In this document: one piece after another, positions 54,393-64,000 of the stretch | Numbering within the stretch: the stretch's first letter is position 1 | How the letters are laid out: every line of letters begins with the position of its first letter | DNA from: Saposhnikovia divaricata | Lineage: Eukaryota; Streptophyta; Magnoliopsida; Apiales; Apiaceae | Assembly: GCA_036435485.1 (NCBI GenBank) | Contig: CM071598.1 | Location: forward strand, 109,159,148-109,223,147 | Reading direction: 5' to 3' | Length of the DNA: 64,000 nucleotides | The notes under the pieces: generated by a model | The model's database searches: none | Told to the model about the DNA's origin: nothing | Seen by the model: only the letters and a program-made list of their open reading frames with translations | Translations under genes and position numbers: made by a program

Positions 54393-55639
54393 TGATAAGT
54401 GGATTTTATATCCACTGGGAATGCCTCCGTTCGGCTTAAATTGATTGTTTTGGACTCAAGTTGTTGTAGTTTTGATGTGTTTTGCTTAGTTGTGCAGATT
54501 TACGAGAATGTTGATTAAAGTGGATGCTTCTATCGTTCTTGGAGAATTAATTGATTAAAATTCGGATTTTCTGGGAAGGCTGCGCAGCTTATACTGTTTT
54601 GGTCATATCTGGAGTTCTAGAAGTCCGTTTTCAGCGATCTTACTGCCCACGCGAAGCTTGAGAGATTTTCTACAACCTGGGATAGGAAACAAGTGCAAGA
54701 AATATGCTGAATTAAATCGCACACGTGTTCTTGTAAAAGAAGGCTGGGAATTTACTGTTTTGCCCTTTTTCTAATTCTAATTGTATTCTGGGCAGTTTTG
54801 GGTACCTTCTTTAAATCCAAATTGTAATAGAAGGCAATTTCTTGTTGGGCAAGATTTGTAGAGCCTATTTAAACACATCCTACCATTGTAAATCATAACA
54901 ATTCATAGCTTTTAATCGTATCAAGGTACTTTCGATCTTCAATTCTTTCTTCAATATTATGTTTTCATTCATTATCATTATTATTATGTTTTCTTTATTA
55001 AATATGCGTAACTAATTCTCTAATCTGAGGATTGGGTAGTATTCATGCATGCTTGATTATGTGATTTTCTGCTTTGCTGATCTATTAATGAGATCTTAAC
55101 ACAATTAGGGGAGTCATGAACCTTTGATTATATTCTAGGGATTGTAATAAGCTTGGGAGAGAAGTTGCAATCTTAGTACATGATTTAACAGACATAATTT
55201 GAATATTAGATCGGGAGATTAATAGGAGAATTGTGAGACATATAATTCTTGGCATTTAACAGTTTATAGATATACTTTGATTGCATCACGGGAGTGACAA
55301 TTAGGATGTAGCTGTAAGCACTATATTGTAGCCTGGGAGGGTACAGTATAACTTTAGAAGAATTGTTTTCAGCAAAGTAGGAACACAGATATCACATTAA
55401 TATTGAGCATGTATTGAGACCAAGTGAAGAACCCCAGTTCTTAGATTGTTTTCCAACATATTTGAATCTCAGTTTAAAATCAATTCTTAGTGCTTATAAT
55501 TAGTTCTTGGTTAATTTAGTTAATACACAAACCCAAAAATTCTTCTCACACACTTCTAGACGTAAAGAGATAAGAAACCTGAACTTTGAGTTAAATTTAG
55601 TCCTTCCCTGAGAACGAACACACAAAAATACTACTAATA
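54393..55639 (+). repeat. 3' LTR of the Athila-type element
   Basis: 1,247 bp. Differences from the 5' LTR include A/C near 54,625, G/A near 54,721, two changes near 54,884, G/A near 55,083, G/A near 55,130, the 10-bp indel near 55,040 and a terminal CA changed to TA. Confidence 0.93.
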
Positions 55640-56060
55640 AAGGCCCTCAAAAGCAAGATGGAAGCGGCTGAAATGAGGATGTTGCGGTGGTCGTGTGGTC
55701 GCACAATGCTAGATAAAATCCCTAATATGTTGTTTAGGAGCGAGCTCGAAGTGGCACCTTTTTCTGCTAAAATTATGGAAGGGAGGTTGAGATGGTTCGG
55801 CCACGTCCGTAGGAGGCGGGCGGAAGCTCCGGTGAGGAGGGTCGAGACTCTTTCGGTTGTTGGGGTGAGGAGGAGAGGCAGACCGAGGAGGTCGTGGGAA
55901 GAGCAACTTAGGTTGGATTTGAAGGCGTTGAACCTAAGTGAGACCATGACCGCTGACAGGTGTTCGTGGAGGCGGCAGATCAGAGTGGTGGACTCTCTTC
56001 TAGGGGATGGCGCTGTAGTGGAGAGCCTCAGAGTCGGGTTGTCTCGGCTGGCCTTATCTT
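55640..56060 (+). pseudogene. RTE-type LINE fragment, right half (C-terminus)
   Basis: Continues 44,199-44,398 in the same frame once the Athila element and one copy of AAGGC are removed (ECWAAKKA, then LKSKMEAAEMRMLRW). Then GRLRWFGHVRRR and RGRPRRSWEEQLR, the conserved end of plant RTE polyproteins, ending at TAG/TAA near 56,058. No internal stops. Confidence 0.85.
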
Positions 56061-56445
56061 AGGACTCCGACTTTTTCGTTTTCATACTGCGTTATCTTTT
56101 TTCGTTTTTTGGTATCTTCTGGTTCCCGGTTTTGCAGGTTCAGGGAGCTTAGCTTGGCGGTATCTCGGCGAGTGAAGCGCTTCAGGAGTCGAGTAAATAA
56201 TTTCGTGCAAGTGGGTAAGTCCCATGTGGAGAACGCCATGGGCTCAGGTATGGATTTGAACAGTCGCGTAACCATATTCGATTCCTCTGTATATAGCACC
56301 CACTATATATGTCGTGCACAGAGCCGAGGGTCTCCACGGAAACAGCCTCCCTGCCCTAAGAAGTGGGGGTATGGTCTGCGTACATCTTACCCTCCCCAGA
56401 CCCTGCTCTGAGCGGGATATACTGGGTATGTTTAGTTTGGTTTGG
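56061..56445 (+). mobile_element. 3' UTR of the RTE LINE, with the tail shared by plant SINEs
   Basis: GGAAACAGCCTCCCTGCC, GGGTATGGTCTGCGTACATC and CCTCCCCAGACCCTGC form the conserved RTE 3' end that Au/TS-type SINEs share and use for priming. It ends in GGTTTGGTTTTT. Its presence here directly after the RTE C-terminus shows that it is the LINE's own tail, not a separate SINE. Confidence 0.75.
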
Positions 56446-56637
56446 TTTTTATCAAAGATGATACTACTCACCCAATGTAGCGTCAGGAATGTAGTGAAAT
56501 ATTAGACATTCAGATACTACACTACAAGTGGAATATCCGACCTGATACTCTAATATTAGTGGAGTATCAATGGGAGTGAAGTATGTCCCTAATACTCCTT
56601 TGGAAGTGAGTGTCATTCTAATATCATATTTACTTAA
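56446..56637. other. Short unique spacer
   Basis: GATACTACT-like phrases are repeated; nothing else recognised. Confidence 0.4.
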
Positions 56638-57259
56638 TCTATCTATATAATAAATCCTGAATCCAAATATATGCCTTTTTACACCCCCTGCCCTAACACT
56701 TCATACTTATTTATTTACTTTGCCATTCTCTTCGTATAAACATTGTTGCATAGCTCCTTTCCGTACAACAGATCAAGAGACACACGTGCAACATTTTCAA
56801 ACAATACTTCCGTACAACCATACAACTAAGAAGGCCAGTAACTGTTTAACACGTTAACCGAAAAATGATTAAAGAATACTTACTTTCTACTTAATTTATA
56901 CTACCCCCAAGTATGCAAGTTGGGTTCTCCTTGCTTTTGTGTAACTCAACATTGTTTTGAATTTTCAAAATTCAAATTTCAGATCATACTTGGATATAAT
57001 CTGCAAAGACAAAGAATCTCAGTCCATTGTTAAGTTTCTTTGGCAAAATGAAAGAGGTTATATCTGCACAACGATTTTACTTTGTCATTCATTGGAAAGT
57101 CTCAGAACTTTTATGTTTTTTTTTGCAGGCAACTTATAATCATCTGAAACTCGATGCCTTCACTTCATTTCAATTTGATCTTGGTAATTTTTCGGATATA
57201 CTGTGTACTTTGTAAATGGTTCTTACAAGTATGTGTTCTATTGTCTGCGGTTGTTACCC

Positions 57260-58712
57260 ATATATAGGTTCAAGCAAAAAGAAGTTCAGGAAGCTTGATA
57301 CTCATAATTTTGGTAACGACTGTCCAGTGAATGTCAATAAAATGTCCACTGACAGAAGAATTAATGGAAGTAAGAGTACTCTTCTCCACATAATGTTAGG
57401 AAGTTTGGTAAATCTTACAGTATTAGTATGTGTCTGTTGTATTTATTGAATTCCATTCAAATCTTTCCATTCCAGGAGTCTTTATTTCTTCTTCTTTCAG
57501 CTGTAGTTTGTGAGATATGGTCTTCAAAATCACTCTTTTGTTTATCAACATCATTTATTAGGTACAACCACAAGGAAACAAACAAAGACTGATGCATTCA
57601 ACAAAGAGAACTGTGATACTCATAATGGCACATATAATACCTCTTCTAAGAGAGTTCCCAATCATGTGTATAATAATGGTAATTGTTACATATTCAAGCG
57701 CATTTGTTACGGTGTCCTTTTCAATATTTCTAAAGTAATAAAAATTCAAAAAATCTTCAATGCAGGTGTACTCTTTAACAATCATCAATTCGAGAAGTCG
57801 AAATCTAATTTCAGTAACGTGTCCGTTAATGAAGGCAGTCGGAGAGTGCCGCTTTCTGACATTTCAAATCTAACCACTGGCCATTTACATACAACAGAAC
57901 AGAACAACAGTAAAGGTATTGTAAATTCAATAAAATGTCATATGTCTCTAAATTATATATGAATACCAGAATCCAGTTAATATATGTAGCTGGTGGTTGC
58001 TCAGAATCTGTCGTACAATCATGCTTGATAGAGCAAACAATAGAGACCAAAGGACGAAGAAATATTCCTCCTACGTTGGGTTCGATCTCACGTTCAGTGA
58101 CATTTGAAGAGCATTCCACTGAAACTGACTATGATAATGCCGGTTAGATGACATTTGAAGAGGATTCCACTGAAACTGATTATGTTAGCATTGTATTTGT
58201 AGTCATCATTATATTACTATTTTTTTGTGTTTGTAGAACTTTCAACGATATCTGAACTGCAGGCTGAGGAAGGTGATTTGTTTTGAGATGATGGTAATAT
58301 GTTTTGTTAACACAACTACTCTCTAAGAAATATAATGTTAGAGTTATTCTACAAATTATATGATAGATTATGTGATCAATATGTATTTTCTGCAGATTAT
58401 GATTTCACAGAAGCTATAGAACATATGATGGAAGATGCTGACACAGTTCCAAATGCAGGTGATTCCTTGAATTAGTAACACATAGATATATTCTCTGACA
58501 AACACTAACATTAGCTTCCTTTTTACCAGTACCAAATGGTTATGCATCTCTAGGTCCTTCTACTGAAGTTTGTCCTAAATGTCAAGCAATTATGTGGAAG
58601 GAGGAGAGAGCAAATAAAAATGTTAAAAAAGAAGTTAATGTTAATAGTGAAAGAACAGGTCCTGAAAGAACAACATTGTCATCTACAATTAGATCAAAAA
58701 TTTTCAAATGTT
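57260..58712 (+). pseudogene. N-terminal exons of a Helitron RepHel-type gene
   Basis: Several small exons with AG...GT borders are followed by the diagnostic last one (58,531-58,712): VPNGYASLGPSTEVCPKCQA, then IMWKEERANKN. This cysteine motif and WxEER phrase stand just ahead of the Helitron-like N domain in plant Helitron proteins. Earlier exons, about 57,267-57,370, 57,561-57,680, 57,766-57,914, 57,975-58,145 and 58,396-58,459, are of low complexity, rich in N, S and T (for example SRRVPLSDISNLTTGHLHTT). The frame ends at 58,710-58,712; rolling-circle HUH and helicase motifs are absent. It is a truncated gene. Confidence 0.6.
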
Positions 58713-58774
58713 AATACTGTGAACAAAAACACAGAAATAAAAGTACAAAAGAAAGGAACAAAACAATAAATAAC

Positions 58775-60195
58775 CTGAATCACTACTATCAGAAATATGA
58801 ACCAAATCTTCATCACAAGTAGGGCCAGTGAAATCTTTGAATCGATAATTGCCAATTTCATCTCGAAAATGATTCATCCATTGAGAATCATAAACAGACA
58901 CAGAGAAGTTCGAATAACCAATATAACTGAAAAAATGACATAGTTCTCCTCAACACAATACTTTCCTATAAATCTGTGAAGACCATAAATGGAATTCTTC
59001 TCAGAACAGTATTTGAAAGTTGTTAACATCCCACCACCAAGAAAAATATTCAGCACATTTGTCAATTTCTTTCCATATTTAGCTACAAAAACATGAGGAA
59101 CTTCCTGTTTTCAAAAGTTAGAAATCATAAGATTTGTAATTCAGAATTAAAATTATTTCAATCATAAAAGAAAAATTAATATGAGACTTACAAGCTCCCC
59201 ATCTTTCAACACGTTTTTGGTAATTATTTTGAAGAATTTGAAATATGAAGTTAAACCACGACGACCTCCATCATCTACATCATTGTAACCTGCTCCTACA
59301 TGGAAAACACACACTTTAAAGGTCAAATCCCATTTACTTTTGAAAAAGGAAAGAGAATCCCCGGGTAAAAGCTCAGCTGCTTTAACAAAATCAAGCCATC
59401 GTTTGCCAAAATAAACTTCTCCATTCTTCCATTGAACAGATACATTCCAGAATTTGGTTTCAAAACCGAGCTTAACACTTTGACAAGATTCATTCAAATG
59501 CAATTTGTGATATACATTTGATGGTAGTACCTGCATGTTAGATCTATGTTAGTAAAAGCATCAAACTAGACAGATAAAAGTTCAATTTAAGTCAATTCTT
59601 ACTGGATTATAAAATTCCCCAACCAAGTGTCTTTCCTGAATAACCAAATGGTAAACACCGGAAAAGTTGTCAATTGCATTATAAGAAAACATGCAGCTCA
59701 GTTTTTGCAACTCAATATCATTACACATCAGAGTAGGTGAAGAAATTTGCTACTCCACGGGATATTTAAGTTCAACAGCATAAGGAGAATACAATTGAAT
59801 TTTAAATTGTCCTGCTCCATCATACTGCAGCAAAGCTAGATGGTACGGTTTGATTCCATAAAATTTCATCATTTCTTCCAACTCAATAACCTTTTTCCCA
59901 CCATCTACAACCTTACCACTCCATGCAACAGAGGTTGGAAAATGAAATACTACTTTCTGAGGAAGAGTTTTACCATGATCAACATAGAAAACTAAGGGAA
60001 GTACCTGCATCAGCATGAACATAAAAGCAGAACCAAAGCATAAGAGTAATGTAAGACACGATATTGTAGAAACAAAGCATAACAGTAATTGAAAAAGAAA
60101 CATTGTAGAACAGAGAAGCTGTACCAATTCACCAGGAGAGTATAAGACGGGATATTGGGACAAATGAAGCTGAGCTGATTATCCTCCAAATCCAT
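58775..60195 (-). pseudogene. B3-domain (REM-like) transcription factor pseudogene
   Basis: Four exons on the minus strand with consensus splice borders: exon 1 60,125-60,195 (ATG at 60,193-60,195, MDLEDNQLS), exon 2 59,603-60,004 (KVVFHFPTSVAWSGKVVDGG), exon 3 59,192-59,530 (CQSVKLGFETKFWNVSVQW, LLPGDSLSFFKSKWDL), exon 4 58,775-59,104. Blocks such as F-W-V-W...F-W-F-AxxLLPGDxLxFxxxxxxxFxV are those of plant B3 DNA-binding domains, with perhaps three repeats. Exon 1 is out of frame between the start and SQYPVLYSPGEL; exon 2 has a TAG at 59,750-59,752; exon 4 has a one-base loss in a T run near 58,932. So it is a pseudogene, lying inside the probable Helitron and antisense to its gene. Confidence 0.75.
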
Positions 60196-60347
60196 TGCAA
60201 CAATTAGGGATTACAACGAAACAGTGCTCCCCCAAACTAAGTTGTGTTTTGATGATAAATAACAGTAATGTAACGCCCAACTACTAATATTAATATTAAA
60301 AGTTACAATATGGATTCTTTATGTGAATTCTTTACTATTTTAACGTA

Positions 60348-62404
60348 CTAGCTTATAACCCGTGTGATGCACGGATTTCTTTTGATATGTAATAAATTTT
60401 ATTTTATGTTATAATTATATTTTTATATAATCATTATTTACAATATTTTATTTTATTTTAAATTTAAATTATTTAATATAAATTTAATTAATGATATGCA
60501 TGGTTTAAAACTTATATTATAAAATTTTGAAATAAATATGTCGTTGATGGAATTCGAACCTTGAAATTTTAGTAAATTAATTTAATCATATAATATGTCT
60601 AATCATTAGATCTAATGGTTCTGGTTTTTTACTAAAAATCTAACGGTCATTATTCGTAGTATACGAATTTCTATTATATTTTGTTAGTGATTAGAAGATA
60701 TGGTTTGATATTTTTGGGTATATATTAGTTATTGCAATATTATGTTTTAAATTAAAAGTTAACGTGTTTGAATTAGAAAAAAAATTATTGAATGGAAGAT
60801 ATAAATTTATAAAATTATAATAAAATTTTATTATGTTATAAATAAAATTTATTGATGTGGTGTTTCTTTTATTATGTTATAAATTTTATTTAATATTACG
60901 ATTATATTTTTATTTTTAATAATTTTTTAATTTAATATAATATAATATACTCATGTTTACGAATTATACTAATGTTTTCTTATTATAAATAACGTATATG
61001 GTTTTTTAATATATTTTATTAATAATTGAAAAATATGGTGTGATAAGATTAGTTTTAAATCGAAAAGGTAACGTGTTTTAATTCGAAAGGAAATATTAAT
61101 GATAAGAAGATATGATACGATTGATGTTTTTAGGTGTTTATAAAAGGTAATATTTTCAACTGAAAGTAAATGTGAAAAATGCAATCGACTAATTACCATT
61201 AATTATATTATGTTATTATTTATTTTAAATAAAAAAGGTAACGTGTTTTAATTCGAAATGAAGTATTAATGGTAGGAAAATATGATACGATTGATGTTTT
61301 TAGGTGTTTATAAAAGGTAATATCTTCAACTAAAAGTAAAAGTGAAAAAGGCAATCAACTAATTACCATTAATTATATTATGTTATTACTTATTTTAGGT
61401 GTTTTAATATTATGATATCGTATATATTTTTCTTTATAATGAAGGGTAAATAAGTAAATTCACTTTTATTATGTTATAAATTTTATTTAATATTACGATT
61501 ATGTTTTTATATAATCATTATTTTTAATAATTTTTTAATTTTAATTTAATATACTCATGTTTAAGAATTATACTAATGTTTCCTTATCATAATAGCGTAT
61601 ATCGATTTTTAATATATTTTATTAATAATTGAAAAATATTGTATGATAGGATTAGGTTTAAATCGAAAATGTAACGTGTTTTAATTCAAAAGGAAATATA
61701 AATGATAAGAAGATATGATACGATTGATGTGTTTTTAGGTGTTTATAAAAGCTAATATCTTCAACTAAAAGTAAATGTGAAAAAGGCAATCGACTAATTA
61801 ACATTAATTATATTATATTATTATTTATTTTAAATAAAAAATGGTAACGTGTTTTAATTCGAAATGAAATATTAATGATGGGAAAATATGATACGATTGA
61901 TGTTTTTAGGTGTTTATAAAAGGTAATATCTTCAACTAAAAGTAAAAGTGAAAAATGTAATCGACTAATTACCATTAATTATATTATGTTATTACTTATT
62001 TTAGGTGTTTTAATATTATAGATATCGTATGTATTTTTTTTTATAATTAAAGATAAATAAGTAAATTCACGAAGTACCAAAAAACAGGTACCAAAACTTT
62101 TAATATTTCAGTTTTTAGAATTCATCTGGTGGAAGCGGAGGCGGTGGTGTTGGGTATGATAGAATGTGTGGATGCAGAACGTGATGCAGGATGTAGCGAT
62201 TCGTTCGGCCCGGCGATGAGTATGTCCAATCTAATGGTTTGAGGAGGAGGGTTTGGAGGGTTTTGTTTAGTTTATTTTTTATTATAATGAATTTTGAGCA
62301 TTATAATAAAGTAATAATGTTGTAATAATAAATTATATTAAATTAGGTAAGTACCGTACCGTACCAAAACTTTCAATGTTTCGATGTTTATATAATAGTA
62401 TAGA
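60348..62404 (-). mobile_element. Nested non-autonomous Helitron
   Basis: On the minus strand it starts TCTATACTATTATATAAAC (62,404 downward) after an A and ends with a hairpin CCGTG-CATCA-CACGG (60,360-60,374), eight bases, and CTAG (60,348-60,351) before a T. All three Helitron signatures are present. It is 2,057 bp, non-coding and AT-rich apart from a GC-richer patch at 62,100-62,260. Confidence 0.82.
61050..62000 (-). repeat. Two-level tandem repeat inside the nested Helitron
   Basis: A block with AGGTAATATCTTCAACTAAA and GGTAACGTGTTTTAATTCGA occurs four times (near 61,145, 61,318, 61,750 and 61,922). Spacing is about 175 bp within pairs and about 605 bp between pairs, so a 175-bp duplication was itself duplicated in a larger unit. 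Confidence 0.8.
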
Positions 62405-62644
62405 TATCAATGGGTTGGGATGAGATATTTATCCATATTATTTTTTCATAATTATCTTTTTCTTTAATTTTTATACAAAACAAAATCAAACTACTCAATT
62501 TAATAGCATCTTTTATTTTTAAAAATAAACTGTATTTTACTAACATTCAAATTTAGGATTAAATATAATTAAGAATAAATATTATTAACATACATAAAAA
62601 ATAAAATTTGTGTAAATCCATAGCGAAGCGGGCACAATGACTGG

Positions 62645-62855
62645 TATAGATATTTTAGACATATTTTACTAAAAATTAGATATTTTGGTTTTCACCCAAT
62701 TAAAAAAAATATTTATCAAAAAAAAAAATCCATGGTCCAATAGTGTCATTGTACACCAGGAATTCCAAATACGTTTTGTTTTTTTTCCTTTATTCATCCT
62801 CTACATCTAACCAAACATAAGCAGCATTACGAACCCTTTAACATTATTATATTTT
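62645..62855. other. Short AT-rich spacer
   Basis: Between the Helitron end and the MULE. No feature recognised. Confidence 0.4.
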
Positions 62856-63182
62856 GGGAAATTTCATTTGGTACCATTGTACTTTTGGTTTTTCCAAATG
62901 GTACCATCAAACATTTTGGTCTTCCAAATGGTACATCTAAACTTTTGGCTTCAACCATTCAGGGCCACTCCGTTAAACAAAAGTTAATCCAACTGTTAAG
63001 TGCAACTAAAATAGTCTTAAACAAAATACAACTGAAGCAGTCTTAAACAAAAAGCCCTGTTTTGACTATAATTAAACCACCATACCAAAATAACAACCAA
63101 AACATAGTCATTGCAAACGATCCTACGAATCAAACTAAAACACATAACAGGATTCAGAAACATAATTTAGCTACAAAGAGCA

Positions 63183-63591
63183 TCAAACTTGAGGTTGGGA
63201 CTGGGATGCTGGAAACTGAGAAACATTGATTTCAGATGGTTGGGCTGCTGCTTTGGCTGCTGCCTTAGCTGCTTTTGCTGCATTGGACTGGTCTCTAACC
63301 CTGGAATATCTAACAACCACTGGTCCACTACCTGCTGCATTCTTCTCCTTTTCAGTTGGGCCTCCCTTGCAAGTCCTAGCATTGTGACCAAGACAACCAC
63401 ACTTGGTGCATTTCACAGTCTTTGCTCTTTTCCCCTTCTGTTCTTCTCATTACTCTCTTCTCCTGTTTTTGCATGGTCTCCCAACCCCTCTCTTCAATGT
63501 AGGTGGCATGACTGTAGGCAGATCTTCATATGTAGGCCATTGTTCCTTGTCAGGTAAGGGGTTAATGTGAAAACTGTAGGACTGTTTGTAT
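63183..63591 (-). pseudogene. C-terminus of a MuDR-type transposase
   Basis: Minus strand. TYKQSYSFHINPLPDKEQWP at the upstream end, then PTLKRGVGRPCKNRRRE, are the conserved tail of plant MuDR transposases. Two adjacent stops (63,447-63,452) follow. The same frame continues with the zinc knuckle CTKCGCLGHNARTC (CX2CX4HX4C intact, about 63,370-63,411) and an alanine/lysine-rich end (NAAKAAKAAAKAAAQ). The DDE catalytic core is missing. Confidence 0.8.
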
Positions 63592-63771
63592 GTCAAGTGA
63601 CATATACAAACATATAGGGGTTCCTTGTAGGAGTGTAGGACTTACATATACACACATACGTATAAACCTTAACTTGCATAAACCCTAACATAACAATTAA
63701 CGAAAAGTCAATCATGGAAATATAGAGATGTAAGTTCGATATCATACCTTTCGTAGAGAGTAGTTTCGAAG

Positions 63772-63832
63772 AATCGCCCAAATTGCAAGTAGAATCGCCC
63801 AATCGCAAGTAGAATCGCCCAATCGCCTGTGC
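63772..63832. repeat. Three tandem units of AATCGCCCAA(A/T)...GCAAGTAG
   Basis: About 21-bp units at 63,772, 63,793 and 63,812. Within the MULE, non-coding. Confidence 0.8.
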
Positions 63833-64000
63833 TGTGTAAATGACCCAAAGCTGTTCTTCTTACCCGACGTCTAAATGACCCGGTTAATGTTTAATTATGA
63901 TTTTATCTATTTTCAATTTAATAATTATTTGTTAAATTGATAACGTTTGTTTAACGTTTTTAAAACGGAGTGACACTGAATGGTTGAAGCCAAAAGTTTA

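Larger units (their letters stand above)
44399..55639 (+). mobile_element. Athila-type Ty3/Gypsy retrotransposon, complete, with env-like ORF
   Basis: LTRs 44,399-45,655 and 54,393-55,639, target duplication AAGGC at 44,394-44,398 and 55,640-55,644. A tRNA-Asp type primer site, one long gag-pol frame with five stops but no frameshift, an intact third ORF and a purine tract follow the Athila plan. The LTRs differ by about seven or eight substitutions and a 10-bp indel over 1.25 kb, so the insertion is young. It split an RTE LINE. Confidence 0.95.
56638..62644 (+). mobile_element. Probable Helitron carrying Helitron-gene exons and a B3-domain gene
   Basis: Starts TCTATCTATATAATAAATCC after an A (56,638) and ends CACAATGACTGG before a T (62,644), matching A^TC...CTRR^T with CTGG as the terminus. 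The AGCGAAGCGGGC just upstream is a decayed form of the usual GC-rich hairpin. Inside are spliced exons of a plant Helitron protein (plus strand, 57.2-58.7 kb), a B3-domain pseudogene (minus strand, 58.8-60.2 kb) and a second Helitron (60,348-62,404). The rolling-circle motifs and helicase core are missing, so this copy is non-autonomous. Confidence 0.55.
62856..64000 (-). mobile_element. MULE (Mutator-like element), truncated by the window edge
   Basis: The left end GGGAAATTTCATTTGGTACC begins a long terminal inverted repeat. AAACTTTTGGCTTCAACCAT at 62,938-62,957 reappears inverted at the window end (63,980-64,000), so the right repeat starts near 63,955 and continues outside. Only the last part of the transposase remains, and the deletion brings the right repeat close. 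The target duplication cannot be checked. Confidence 0.75.

Noticed and set aside
56300..56445. An independent SINE (Au/TS type)
   Set aside because: The sequence directly follows the RTE C-terminus without a tRNA-related head, so it is the LINE's own 3' end.

Overview
This is nuclear DNA of a flowering plant, most likely a eudicot. The grounds are nested plant LTR retrotransposons (Copia, Tat-type and Athila-type Gypsy), MITEs, Helitrons, a MULE, an RTE LINE tail, spliced plant genes and a MIR169 locus. I cannot name the species. Almost all of the window is transposon sequence. Two loci look like ordinary host genes: a MIR169 hairpin near 20.3 kb and a single-exon gene with a CHZ-type histone-chaperone motif at 42.2-42.7 kb.

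Layout. 1-4,761: a decayed Ty1/copia element on the minus strand, running off the left edge and split by a foldback MITE. 5.2-6.6 kb: small MITEs. 6.2-19.7 kb: a nest of PIF/Harbinger-like MITEs; one was split by a 10.9-kb Tat-type Gypsy element (6,703-17,575, TSD CCATC) whose 3' untranslated region is a collection of tandem arrays, and a neighbouring copy holds a short Helitron. 19.7-20.8 kb: the MIR169 locus. 20.8-21.7 kb: a foldback MITE and a short Helitron-like element. 22.6-27.95 kb: an unusual element with GTTGC-rich arrays in opposite orientation on its two sides and a captured spliced fragment of the RNA polymerase II largest-subunit C-terminal domain in the middle. 27.96-28.21 kb: a Stowaway-like MITE. 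28.58-29.40 kb: a poly(A)-tailed retroposon with a 16-bp target duplication.

30,340-38,948 is a complete, young SIRE/Maximus-type Copia element on the minus strand (TSD TTTTC), peppered with a near-palindromic motif. 39-42 kb is unique and duplicated sequence downstream of the CHZ gene. 44,399-55,639 is a complete Athila-type Gypsy element (TSD AAGGC) with an intact env-like third ORF; it split a 5'-truncated RTE LINE (44.2-44.4 and 55.6-56.4 kb). 56,638-62,644 is a probable Helitron carrying exons of a Helitron gene and an antisense, broken B3-domain gene, with a second Helitron (60,348-62,404) nested inside. 62,856 to the right edge is a MULE with a transposase C-terminus and the start of its second terminal inverted repeat.

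How it fits together: target-site duplications allow insertion order to be read (LINE before Athila; MITE before Tat element; outer Helitron before inner one). LTR pairs are nearly identical although coding regions are often badly broken, which suggests that several of these elements moved using proteins supplied by others. Most nonsense codons are one C-to-T or G-to-A change from a sense codon, as expected of methylated, silenced DNA.
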